In this document: one piece after another, positions 34,901-45,730 of the stretch | Position numbering within the stretch: position 1 is the first letter of the stretch | How the letters are laid out: each line of letters begins with the position of its first letter | Source: Gyrodactylus bullatarudis | Taxonomy: Eukaryota; Platyhelminthes; Monogenea; Gyrodactylidea; Gyrodactylidae | Assembly: GCA_012064415.1 (NCBI GenBank) | Contig: SSNU01000127.1 | Span: forward strand, 287,036-351,035 | DNA length: 64,000 nucleotides | Reading direction: 5' to 3' | The notes under the pieces: model-generated | The model's database searches: none | What the model was told of the DNA's origin: nothing | The model's input: the letters and a program-made list of their open reading frames with translations, nothing else | Translations under genes and position numbers: made by a program

Positions 34901-37900
34901 CTGGGCCCACACTTTAACCATATGAATAGACCTCACTCTTTAGAGACAGGGGGCTACTTGAATGAAATCATTATATTTATTTGAGGGAAATTCGAAAAAT
35001 AACACATTTTACTGACATTCTCTAACCATGATCCCACTGTTTTGATTGATGGTCTTTTCAAATTGAAAATGATACTGCACAAACTTGAAAGAAAAATTTT
35101 GTCATTTCCTCTTACTTCAATTAGCTTTAGATGAAAGTTTTGTATAATTTAATTTCAGTAGATTTTGAATATTAAAATGTTAAATTCAAGATTCATCAAG
35201 AAAATGTCTCATCATCTTCCTTATTATTTTCCCCTCTACACTGTAGAGTCTAGAGTGTAGAAAACAATAATCTCGGGACGAGAGGTAACATTTGATCAGG
35301 TGCAATCTTTTTATCCATCCCAGCCTCTGAGTAGTATGTACTCAAGTCACGTGTCTATGATTATTAAACAATGTTCTCGTGTCTTTCATGTATTTTTTTA
35401 TATATAAAATTGAGTACAATGGGCACTTCTTTTGTAGGTTATGATAATTTCTCAATTAGAGTTTATTTGAGCATAAACATGAGAAGACTCGAATTATCAG
35501 TTTTCTATCTTTGAGGCATTTTGTGACAATTGATCAATATGACAATGTGTACAATACATGATGAAATTTCTTAGCCCTGAAATTAACACCTTTCCCAATG
35601 ACACATGAGAATTAAAATCATTGATCTGAAATTTTTTAAAGCTCTCTGTAATTAGTAATTTTAAAATTAAGAAATAAGACATTTAATTAATAAATTAAAA
35701 ATAAGCAGCTTATTAAGCACAAAAAGATTGATGCATTTATAAAACTGATATCAGTACAAAGCTTATTTTATAAAAAAACTATACGATGGTATGCTATTCT
35801 GAAAAAAACATAAATTCTATTTAAACTTTGCTTTATCTATCTTTTCTCGGAAGTTTTTCCAACTCAATAAAGTTTGAAAGGTTTGGATTTTGAATTCTTT
35901 CACGATAGAACTGACACATTTGGTGTAAGGATCACATTTTAGAATAGATTAATTATAAATGATTTGGAACTAACATCTCACAGTAAAAAAAAATTATATC
36001 AAAAAATAAATTTGAAGCTTAATTCTTATCTAGAGACAGCCAGGTAAATCAAATTAGAGTTTAGTTCTTAAACAATAAACGATAGATATTAAGGTTATCC
36101 GGTAAAAAAAAGAAAAAATCGAAAAGTCTCATGTTTTTGAGACGAGAATGAATAAGACGAATGATTTTTGAACCAGGAAGTATGATTTTTAAGATTTGAG
36201 TAAAGAAATATTCGTCTATGGTTAATAGCCGTAAATTTAATCGGCCAAGTACCTGGTTACGTTATTCACAAACCGCATGTAAAAAAATACAAATTAGGCA
36301 AATATAAATGGATAATGAAAAGCTTCTTGATGAGCACGTCCATATAATAATTCACAATGGATTTATATCTTTTTATTATTATAACTTGGGAAATGATAAT
36401 TGCATCTTTTGTCAAAGAGGAAATTTGTTACCATGCTTAATTAACCATTTTCCCTTACATTTTTAAGTAATTACTGGATACTCTTTCACTCTCCAAACCA
36501 GGAATTATCCAATGTACTCCGGAATCTTTCTCTTATTATTTTTTCTATTCGTACATGCTATACTTATTTTCGGTCCATTTTAGTTGCTAGTGTGAAATTA
36601 TTTGAGAAGAAAAGTCTCTACGTTATTCCTCAAGAGTTTATCTCAATATTTCATCTTATTCAGGAAAAAATGTGTTAAATAGTTTTTTGCTTTTCGTCTC
36701 ATTCATCTTGACACTTTCTCTTATAACAATCCCCTTTTTTCCAATTTATTCGCCGCCAATATTAATATTTATTTGAGCAATATCTCAAGTCTGTTTATCA
36801 TCTGGAATAATCTTTAATAAGCCATCATTATTATTTCTGGGGTTTCTTCTTCTTCCTTGTTGTTGATTAGAGCGTCTTGGGTTTGTTTATTCTCCCTATC
36901 CTAGTAAGCGATCTTCATCAATGGGGACATTAATCATCGTCATGGAAGGAAAACCCTGAATAATATACTCAAGTTAATTAATTATACTCTCTCTCTGCTA
37001 ATCCTAGTAAAAGTCCAAGATTACTGGAAATGTACGCTCGTTACTAACCAGAAAAGTCCATTTGTATCAAGACTGGCTCCATGCACCTTCATTTGTAAAT
37101 GTAATTTTTATTAAGATTTGTTCAAAGCTAGTATCTGAGCCATAGTAAAAATAACTAGTGGACAGGTTATATTATAAATTCTACCTATATAATTAATATT
37201 ATAAAAAAGCACTCTTGTTTTGAATTAATTGAATACATGAAGAAATTCAGCTTTCCTCTATTTCTGAATGAAACATGATGGCACTCAGAATGGTTGTCAG
37301 GTTTAAGTGAAACCAACTTTACAAGGTTTCAATCAAGTAGGGTGTATCAGATCTCTCGGGAAAGATCTTCTAAAGCTTTTTCTAATGTAATTTGATACCT
37401 TATTAGACGTACATTACTGTGTTTGTTAAGATTGTAACAGATTGAACAATATATAGGCTTGTATTTTTGTAAAAGTTTAGTTGAAAGATGATATGAGGTT
37501 GATTTCTTCTCTCAGGACCGCAAAGAAAAAAAAATATATGGGTGTATAATTTCAGATACAATGCTCTTCCTCTTTTTGTGAAGAAATATAATAATTCTCG
37601 GCCATATTTAATCGTAATTTTCTGGCCCTCTGCGAGGTATATTTCTCAACGGGAGATGAAACAAATTGAGCATAAACTGTATTCTTTTAATCCTTAAGTA
37701 AATTTACCTTGAGATATGGTTTTGAATTTCTCTGTTTTAACGTGTTTCAACTTGTACTTTTCATAGTTTTAAAATTTGTTTATTTATCCAATTTGACAGA
37801 ATAAAGTTTTGCTCATATTCTCAGAACAAAATAACAAAGCCTGTCTAAAATCCTTCAAATCAGTATTGAATGATAAGAAGTTAGTATTCTAAAATCACTG

Positions 37901-39762
37901 ATTAAAAATCCATATCTTGACAAATAAGGTACATGTGGGCTCGAGGATCTTGTCCATTAGGTAAAAGCCGAAGATAAATACAAATACATTGCATTCAAAT
38001 TCTTTTCTCATGTTGAATAGACCCACACTTTAAATAAAATGGATACTTTCAGAAGCCCCCTTTTGTGTGTGTGTGTATGTTCTCATTTTTCAATAATTTC
38101 TGAATGAAAATGAATAGAATTTATTAATAAATTTATGACAGACAGGCCTCTTTAAGAATAATTGAGAATATATAGCCTCTCGAACTACGACTAATTAATG
38201 AATACTCCACTATTTTTTCTGTAATAATAAAAGCTTCACTTAATGTTCATAAGGATAACATGAAATGTTCATTCATGACTGACAATTTCTATTTTTAAAA
38301 GAAATTATCTGCTCCAATGGTTTATTCGTTCATTTTTATATTATTTTTTAAAAATTTGCCCTCAAATATACTTTTTTCTTCTGATGGAAAGATGATGTTA
38401 AAGAACTGCCGGATTAAATACACATCATTAACTTTGAAAATAAACTCCAATTTGGAAGAACACGAAATGAGTTAAATTTCTCTTTTTGCAATATGGGATT
38501 TTTTACTGGTTTTGAGTAAATTAAAATCTAATAATTATGTTGAGGGATATTTGTTCACTAGGCAATTTTTCCTGCATTATTTGTCTTATTGTCTAGCCTA
38601 GATTTTGTTACTCTTTTTGCTTCCTTCCTGAATTAATACAGGAAAATTGAAATTATTGTAATAACTTGTATTTGAATGAGAATAAAATAAAAAAATCCAA
38701 ACTCTCATCTTTCAAACATTGGGTCGTTGATAATTTTAAGAGTAATAATCGGTTTCCTTCAATAAAATTTAATCTTAAGATTAGAAGAAATCGAATTAAT
38801 AATTTGACGAAAATATATTTTTTTGTAAAAATAATTATCAAGGTTTTATAATTCTTGAAAGCATGCGGATCTGTAAAGGTCTTGGAATAAAATGTTTCAC
38901 ATGTCTCTGGCTTGTTTCACGACACTCTTTATTACATATAAACTTATTTTATCATCACTGTTGGATATCATTTCTTTTTGATAACATTACAGTCTATACA
39001 TTCACGAGAATGTGTCGAAATAAATGTAACACGAGCTATAATAATTAATTATACTTCAAAAGATATGGCTGATATTCGTATTTGTACAAAGGGATCGTCA
39101 GCATGTTATATATTTGAACCGGCTGTTAGGCAATTTTTTAGTAGAACAAACTTCCGTTTGTGAGTGTGAACTACAATTTCAATAAAGCAAAAAAATAAAC
39201 AGGGAGGCGCGGAAACAGTGCTCGAATGTTAATCCCTGATTAATTAATTAATACAAGAGGTGACATTTACAATTGCTGAAATAATGTATTGCATATTAAA
39301 AATACAAAAGAGAACCTTCCGCCGATGGTGATTTGGACGAGTGTTTATCACACTGAAATGTAGCATTAATTCAACATGTGACATTCAAAAGTTTACCATT
39401 TTAAAATGCTACTCATTAGATAGGAACCAACGATGAGTCTTGGACACGTGCAATACACCAAAAATATGATAATTTTCTATAAAAATTACAGTTAAATATG
39501 GATGAATTTTTTGAAATGAAAAAATTTATATAAAAATTAAATCATTGAGTACAGGAAAATAATAACTTTTATAGTTTTCAATCTGATTTTAAATTCTAAG
39601 CATGTGGACAATACACGAACTCACCAGAATCCAGTTCACCGTCCACATTTGATATCGGCCAATCACAAAAATAGGCAACTTGCCAAGTTCGAATTGAACA
39701 ATATAATGAAAATGTATGTACAGCCTCAACTCCATAAAAAGTATTACGAAATATATCCGATC
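31984..39762. other. Long intergenic region
   Basis: No supported gene over about 7.8 kb. Short frames at 31932-32198 and 32398-32610 are unassigned. One foldback repeat copy is present (33648-34230). A (TG)n run lies at 38064-38080. Otherwise AT-rich and featureless by eye. Confidence 0.45.
33648..34230. repeat. Dispersed AT-rich family copy with internal hairpin
   Basis: Inverted arms at about 33648-33711 and 33765-33834 share ATATTCGAGATCCGCAT, GAAGAATT and ACAGGAAT. Downstream come family words: AAATCGATAAAAAAATCTGA, GAGCTCAAAAGTTG, GGAGAAAAATATTAAG and TTTTCATCTTCATGTCAA. Confidence 0.6.
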
Positions 39763-39995
39763 TTTTTTTTGTTAGAAAATGTTTGAAAATGACTACTTCC
39801 AATCTCTCCTATATCCTGATCTTCATTAAGTAGAATCAATTTTTCAGATCAACTGCCGACACCAATTCAATTGCAATGAAAAAACTCATTCATGATTTAT
39901 GTTCCTTCCTTCATTTTAAACCAAAACAAGATCTCCTATTTGCTTTATATCCTATTATTGTTTTGTATACTTTTATTTATTTCGAAAAAATAAAA
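39763..39995 (+). mobile_element. LINE 3' tail fragment(s)
   Basis: CTATATCCTGATCTTCATTAAG at 39809-39830 is the conserved end of the LINE ORF (LLYPDLH and stop), followed by 3' UTR-like sequence. Immediately upstream, TTTTTTTTGTTAGAAAA at 39763-39779 is the family terminus in the opposite orientation. Two fragments probably abut here. Confidence 0.55.
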
Positions 39996-40484
39996 ATTAA
40001 GTATTTTAGATAAGTCTTTTTAATCTACCATGTGATATTTTGGTGAATATTTACTTGAAAACCAGACTACTTTGATAAAATAATTAGTAATGTTTGACTT
40101 AATTTGGCTGAGTATTTCAAAAAAAATAACAGAAAATCTTGAATATTTACGTAAGCATCGAATATTACAAAAATATTCTTATATATCCAATCTTATGAGC
40201 TTAATGTCTGACACATCGAAAAGAATGTACATTAGAAAGAAGCAAATTTTTTAACACCCGAATGTGCAAGGCTCATTTTAAAGAGAATTTTTCAACGTAA
40301 TAAAGTTCCTATTAAAAAATGTGAGTTAAATTTTACCCCAGAAAAATTTTACTCGAGAGCTTTTACATTATTTTATAACTTGACATTTTATCATTTTATA
40401 ATTGTACAGATCAATCTATCCATTTTATTTATTTTATTTCTATTTATAAAAGCAGATTTCGTTATAATTTGTATTTATATTCTC

Positions 40485-40975
40485 AATTCAATATAAGATT
40501 TTCTTCTAATACTTCAAATCTAGCGATGGCGCCGAATTCCCATTTTTTGGAACTTTGAGTTGATAATTTTTGTTGATTTAAAAGTGAGAGAGTGATCAAA
40601 AGTTGATTTTTAGGATCATGATTAGTCATAAACTCCCATCTTCATATTAATTAGGTATATTTTCATTGAATTTTTTACTACAATCGATTAAAAATCTAAA
40701 TTTTGAGCCGTTTGAATGCAATTTTAATCAGTACTGCATTTTTTTGAATTGTAAAATTTTATTTAAAAAAGATTAAATTTGTACAGGTATAATCAGATAT
40801 ACATGAGAATAATGTGTCCATAAAATATTTTTACAACAAGGACAGACCAAACCATAAGTGCTTAAGTAAAAATTTTCGATTAATTTGGAATATGTTAAAG
40901 ATTTATCATTAAAAAAATGGGATTTTGAATTTAAATTTCGTAAATGGCATTTTCTAAGTTAAATCTAACAAATTC
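40485..40975. repeat. Degenerate LINE tail plus dispersed AT-rich family copy
   Basis: CAATTCAATATAAGATTTTC near 40490 resembles the LINE terminus of the copy ending at 57456. From about 40540, GATTTAAAAGTGAGAGAGTG, AAAAGTTGATTTTTAGGATC and AACTCCCATCTTCAT are words of the dispersed AT-rich family. Confidence 0.45.
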
Positions 40976-41039
40976 CGATTGCAGCCGAAACATTGTTCAG
41001 AAAAAAATATATATCCGGCTCGCTCTATCATCAACTACG

Positions 41040-41300
41040 AAATTTTCCCTGACTTGAACTCATACAATGCCCGCATCTCATCGTCGGGTCTTAATCCATT
41101 ATGGGTCCGCAGATATGCTTTTATTGTTAAACAATTCAGCGAGCATTCGATTAAAATAGAACAATCCTATAACCTGAGAAATGCATCGTTTAAAAATAAT
41201 TATCTTCTTGCCTTTTACAACTATCTAAATTTAAAATATGACTTATCAAATTCCACTAATCTATATTCAATTAAATGCATTATTTTCTAACAAAAAAAAA
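41040..41300 (+). mobile_element. LINE 3' fragment lacking its 3' UTR
   Basis: Reads FPDLNSYNARISSSGLNPLW, then VRRYAFIVKQFSEHSIKIEQ and SLYNYLN-like continuation to NLYSIKCII, with no frameshift. It then jumps directly to the terminus TTTTCTAACAAAAAAAAA. The last ~25 codons and the 3' UTR are missing. Confidence 0.75.
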
Positions 41301-42420
41301 TTGTAAAACATGGTTTTACATACCCAATCCCAATTTTGGAAGAGATCTTTCACAATTCAACTCTGTGATCAGAATCTACAGCATATGGGCCCCATAAATA
41401 AAGAATCCCCTCCCTCCACAATGCCCATTCCCTTCTCATCATTACAGTAGTAATAGAAAGGCTAGTTTTGCTATTAGCTACTGTACTAAGAATAATACAT
41501 GACCTAATTAATAACTAGGACAAAATTTATTATTTATTAATGAGGAATTTCTTTATTTTTTCACTTTCTCAACGAGAGGAGATTATGTAATGTGTGAAAC
41601 CCATCTGTTGGTTCTTTCCCCATTGTTAAAATCTGTTGAGCTGAGAGTATTGCTTTCTTTTTCTTTTTAAGAGACACACACACACAAATTGAAGGTTTCG
41701 TTTTACTTTGACGAAAAGATTTTATCATTCCTCAATGTCAAAAAGAAGAAAAGAGAAAATAAAAAAGAAACAACCTCTGGAGAGGATTGTCATTATGGGA
41801 TTAAACCTGTCAACATCTATTAAAATCTTTTTAGAGCTTTTATTAACAGAAATTCATGTAGAAATTCAACACTACTTGAGTTTATGGAATTCACTTTACC
41901 AAAAACTTGGACGAAGTGGAAAGCATGAATCTTGACTTGTAGAATCTAGAATCTCTGAAATTTTATTACTATAATTACTGCAATACCTCTTGATAAACCT
42001 CTATTTTTTATTAATTTGAGACCTTTCTTTTGTAATATTGATATCTTGGTTATCTGACTCATTCTCAATTTCAAGGCTGATTTATCGGGAAAAGTAGCAA
42101 AACTTTTGAGCTTCTACGATGGAAGAAGTTTTATATCATCGCTACTCCTTGAGCGCCAATGACGCTGTAATAAAACATGCATACATGGTTTTTGGTCTCA
42201 ATTTATTGTTTAAGCGAAACTTTCAAAAGAAATTTTTTATATTTTGAATGCTACCATTCCTTATAAGAATCTTGATATTTGTCTAATTATCAAAGACTTA
42301 TATATATTTGGGAAAATTGTGAAAAGTATAGAAATTAAAAACTTTTAATAAAGATAGAGTAAGAATAATATACCCGAAGGGGTAAATAAACTACTTGGTT
42401 TTATTAAAAATAGCGACTCG
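41301..42420. other. Intergenic upstream of the RhoGAP gene
   Basis: No supported gene. A short (CA)n run lies at 41673-41686. Confidence 0.45.
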
Positions 42421-42426
42421 AATATG

Positions 42427-42532
42427 ATTGGTTGTTATGGGTTGAATGAATTCTATTGGCTGTTAACATTTCTAATGCGTTGTCGCATCTGATTGGTAGA
42501 TGGAAATGCATGTTTTAATATATAAATTCAAA
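42427..42532 (+). promoter_or_regulatory. Candidate NF-Y/TATA/CHR promoter of RhoGAP gene
   Basis: Three inverted CCAAT boxes (ATTGG) at 42427-42431, 42455-42459 and 42492-42496 precede TATATAAA at 42519-42526 and TTTGAA (minus strand) at 42527-42532. The start codon is about 110 bp downstream. Tandem CCAAT boxes with a CHR hexamer typify G2/M-regulated promoters. The motifs are short and assignment is inference. Confidence 0.45.
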
Positions 42533-42640
42533 TGATATCGTCTCAAATATTATTACTTACCTTGTTGTACTCTTGAATTCATTCAGAAGTTACTACTAAT
42601 TTCATTGATAACTCAATACTTATATAATTTTAATAACATC

Positions 42641-45017
42641 ATGATCGAGACTTGCAATAGTCGTATACAACTCAGCTTAAATGGATCTTATGATAAAACT
42701 TCATCAGCATGTTCAAAGACAATTCGTCTTGTCAACAGGATACGTCGTCTATCACCAGCAAACTGGAGACGCCGATCACATTCCTCAACTGGTCGTAATC
42801 AGTCATATAATTCCCTTGTGGAAACATCCTCCTTCAACTCTGAAAATTCATCTGCCGATCATATTGTTGGGAAGAATTCAAGTCAAATAACTGATCGTAT
42901 CTCAAGGCCAATGATCTCAAATCGTAAAACCATCAAGAGATACCATTCATCAACATCAATTGGTGACTTTAAGAATTCCCTACAAACCCAAAAGAGTGTG
43001 AGTTTTATTTTCAATCAAGAATTAATTTCTTGATGTATATTGAGGAAGAATATATATAGCCATGCTTGGTTGCTAACCCCCTTAATTCGCAGGCCTCGTT
43101 CCATCTTCAATTTCTGACATTAGATTAGATTCAAGATATCTTTTTGACTTTTTCCTTGGTTGAAAAAATAGAAGCTGTCATGATAAAATTGACCCTGTCT
43201 GAACGGTCAAGATAAAATAACTTGTTACCAAGATTTATTTTTCAACAAGTTTATTAATCTATTCCTTTTTTCAGTCCAATCATTATAGCATTCGTGAATT
43301 ATACGACCTTGTCGAGCCAGATATCAATGTGTGGGATTTGAAGCGTCGATTCCCAACTACCTTTATCAACCTTATAACGAGTTATATTAGATCAATTGAA
43401 TTATCCTCATCGGAAATGGCAACACTTTACAATCATGTCGTCACATCAAATGATGATTCAGTTATTCAGAGCATCTTTAAGAGCAAATCACAAAAAGTCC
43501 GCAAGAATGCTTCAAATAGCATTAGCAACATTTTCACTTGGACTCGTGTCATTAACACCCTCATTAATTATTTAATTACTGATGAAAGGTGTAAGTCTAT
43601 ACGAGCCATTCAATTATGTATTAATGTCCCTTTAAATCAATCCGTTTTTTAACCATTACAGATGCAGTTAAGTTCATTCTCAGAAAGCCAGGAAATCAAG
43701 TTTCCATTAACGAATTGGAACAGACTCTTCTACGGCTTATTGATATCCATCCTAATCCAAATTCCTTGCCCAATTTAACTGAAATCCTCAAGAGACACGA
43801 TGTACATGTTATAAGCTGCGTCTTAACTCGTCTCCTCAGGAAGAACGGCCCTCTTTTCTCACAAGTCTTGTCAAACATATTCCTACAAATTTCCAACTCT
43901 GTTGCTTATCAAACAGAGCTAAATGACGATTCAATTAGGGAACAGAAGAAATCCATCAGGCTTCTCATGTTATTACACTCGGAAACGATGAGAGATGAAA
44001 TTCTAAAGCCCCTCTGTATTCTCCTTCAGAAAATTGCCAATGAAAAAATGTGTGAGGTCGACGGCAAGAGTCTATCAGTCCTCTTCTCTCCAATCCTTTT
44101 CATTGACCAGAACAATTCCAAGCCATCTGACATTAACAATCCAGAGTTTTTGCGAGCTGTTGAACTACTCATGTGCATCTTGTCATCAAATAGCATTGAT
44201 CATCTCTTCCATGTGCCCAAATTGTTCATTCTCGACTCAGCTCAAAATTTAAAGCTAAACATTGAAGCCGTAAAAAGAAACGAGAAAGATATGCCACCTC
44301 TCTACTGTTCCCTACGATATTGTATGCCCATTTCACCATCTCCAAATAAATCTCAAAAGAAATCCAAAGTCCAGAGGAACAATGCATTCAGTCATCATAG
44401 AACTTCTCCAATTTCCCAAAAACTCATTCAGAATCAACACTCCAGTCAGGTTCGAATGGGACGTACTGAGAAGAAGAGAACCCTAGAGGATGAAACTGTG
44501 CAATTTCGCGAATCCCTTTTGGCTCCAATGTTGAAAAAACCCATAGTAATGACCTTGAGTAATAATAATACTATTAATCCAGTTGGACAAAATCAGCCAA
44601 AGGTGATAAAATGTGAAAAATCTAATGACCATACAATTCCATTTGTTCCGCTAATCCGTAATGTAAGTATACCTTACCCTTTTTGTGATTTATCATTTAA
44701 AATAATACCTACTCATTATCATAATCACAATATGTTTTGAGTTGCCATGTTTTAAAATAATAATTTTTCACCCTTTACTTTTTATTGTCCTCAAAAGTAA
44801 ATCTTTATTTTTTTCTCTCTAGACTCTTTTGGATACACAGTTGAACTTTCGTATTAGAAGACGCCCATCACAACAAAAGGTTGCCTCAACAATGTCATCA
44901 GTTTCTGGTACCTTTAATAGTTCCAATTCTAGTCTGAACAACACTTCATCGTCGATCAGTGGCATTTTCGATTGCATCAAAGGAAATAAAGAGAATGAAA
45001 TGAAATTGACTCCATGA
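42641..45017 (+). CDS. Divergent RhoGAP-domain protein
   Basis: Likely a GTPase-activating protein for a Rho-family GTPase. Exons are 42641-42997, 43275-43590, 43662-44662 and 44823-45017, with phases 0, 1 and 0 and strong GTGAGT or GTAAGT donors; product about 622 residues. Residues 1-130 are Ser/Arg-rich and low-complexity. The GAP-like region spans about 200-400: FILRKPGNQVSINELEQTLL holds the likely arginine finger (about Arg232) in the family's R-x-P/S-G-N setting, and CEVDGKSLSVLFSPILF matches the late helix that reads NLA-VFAP in typical members. The C-terminal third is polar and basic (QKKSKVQRNN, RTEKKRTLEDET) and ends in Ser/Asn-rich sequence. Domain order and size recall ARHGAP19/11-type proteins, but similarity is low. 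Start ATG 42641 is chosen as the first ATG in frame. Confidence 0.78.
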
Positions 45018-45194
45018 ATTCAAAAAGAACCAAAAGATTGTACAGAACCCTGGTTAATATTTGTTAAATTTGATTCCTTCCCATTTGTTTGTGATTTGTT
45101 TAACTTGTAAATAGTTTTTATGGGAATTGAACTCAACTCTGTTGTTGCTTAAAAAAGATTTATTTTTCCAATTTATTCAGATTTGTTCATTTGA

Positions 45195-45200
45195 AATAAA
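45195..45200 (+). terminator. Probable poly(A) signal of RhoGAP gene
   Basis: AATAAA about 178 bp after the stop codon, followed by a T-rich stretch. Confidence 0.5.
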
Positions 45201-45519
45201 CTCAGATTTTATTTTTCACTAAAAAACCTTTATTCCTTGAATCTTCTTGTCTTAACTTAGCAACTGTCAAAATTCTGTTGAGATGTGAAATGAATAATGC
45301 TCGGGAATCGTGAGAGTCTACAAATTGCAATATTCAACACGTCCCTTGGTGTTTGCATATAAACCACGGGAGTCTTGTAGATGCTATAAATTACAAATCA
45401 GAAAAATATTCTGTAATAAACTGGAATTTATTTCAGTGTAATAAAGTGTAACTTGTCAGTAGTAGTCTCGAAATTAAGCGCTACCAATGAATTTTACAGG
45501 CCAGTTGCAATAAAGAAAC

Positions 45520-45730
45520 ATGTTTTTTTACTCTCATCTCTTAATTCATGTTAAACGAGAAAAAAATATATTTCATGTTTCTGCCCCTCCGGCGGTACAA
45601 GAATATGACGCGAGCCTTTCAACAGTCAACCAAAATGTAAGTTTCTTATCTTCATACGCGAAGGAAATAAAAAATTCATTTTTCTTTTTGTTTTTCAGAC
45701 CACCAACAACTTATTTCATACCTTTTAATG
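45520..45730 (+). CDS. Candidate two-exon small gene, unrecognised
   Basis: An ATG at 45520 opens a frame that includes VSAPPAVQEYDASLSTVNQN. It is cut by an ideal donor (AAT then GTAAGT at 45637) and resumes after a strong acceptor (TTTTTGTTTTTCAG, ending 45698). Splicing the 62-nt intron adds TTNNLFHTF and a stop at about 45730, for roughly 48 residues. The middle of exon 1 is noticeably GC-richer than its surroundings. No family was recognised and the gene could be a chance pairing of splice sites. Confidence 0.25.

Noticed and set aside
38064..38080. Simple repeats ((TG)n here, (CA)n at 41673, (TTA)n at 49501)
   Set aside because: Short microsatellites, common in any metazoan genome; noted only within intergenic entries.
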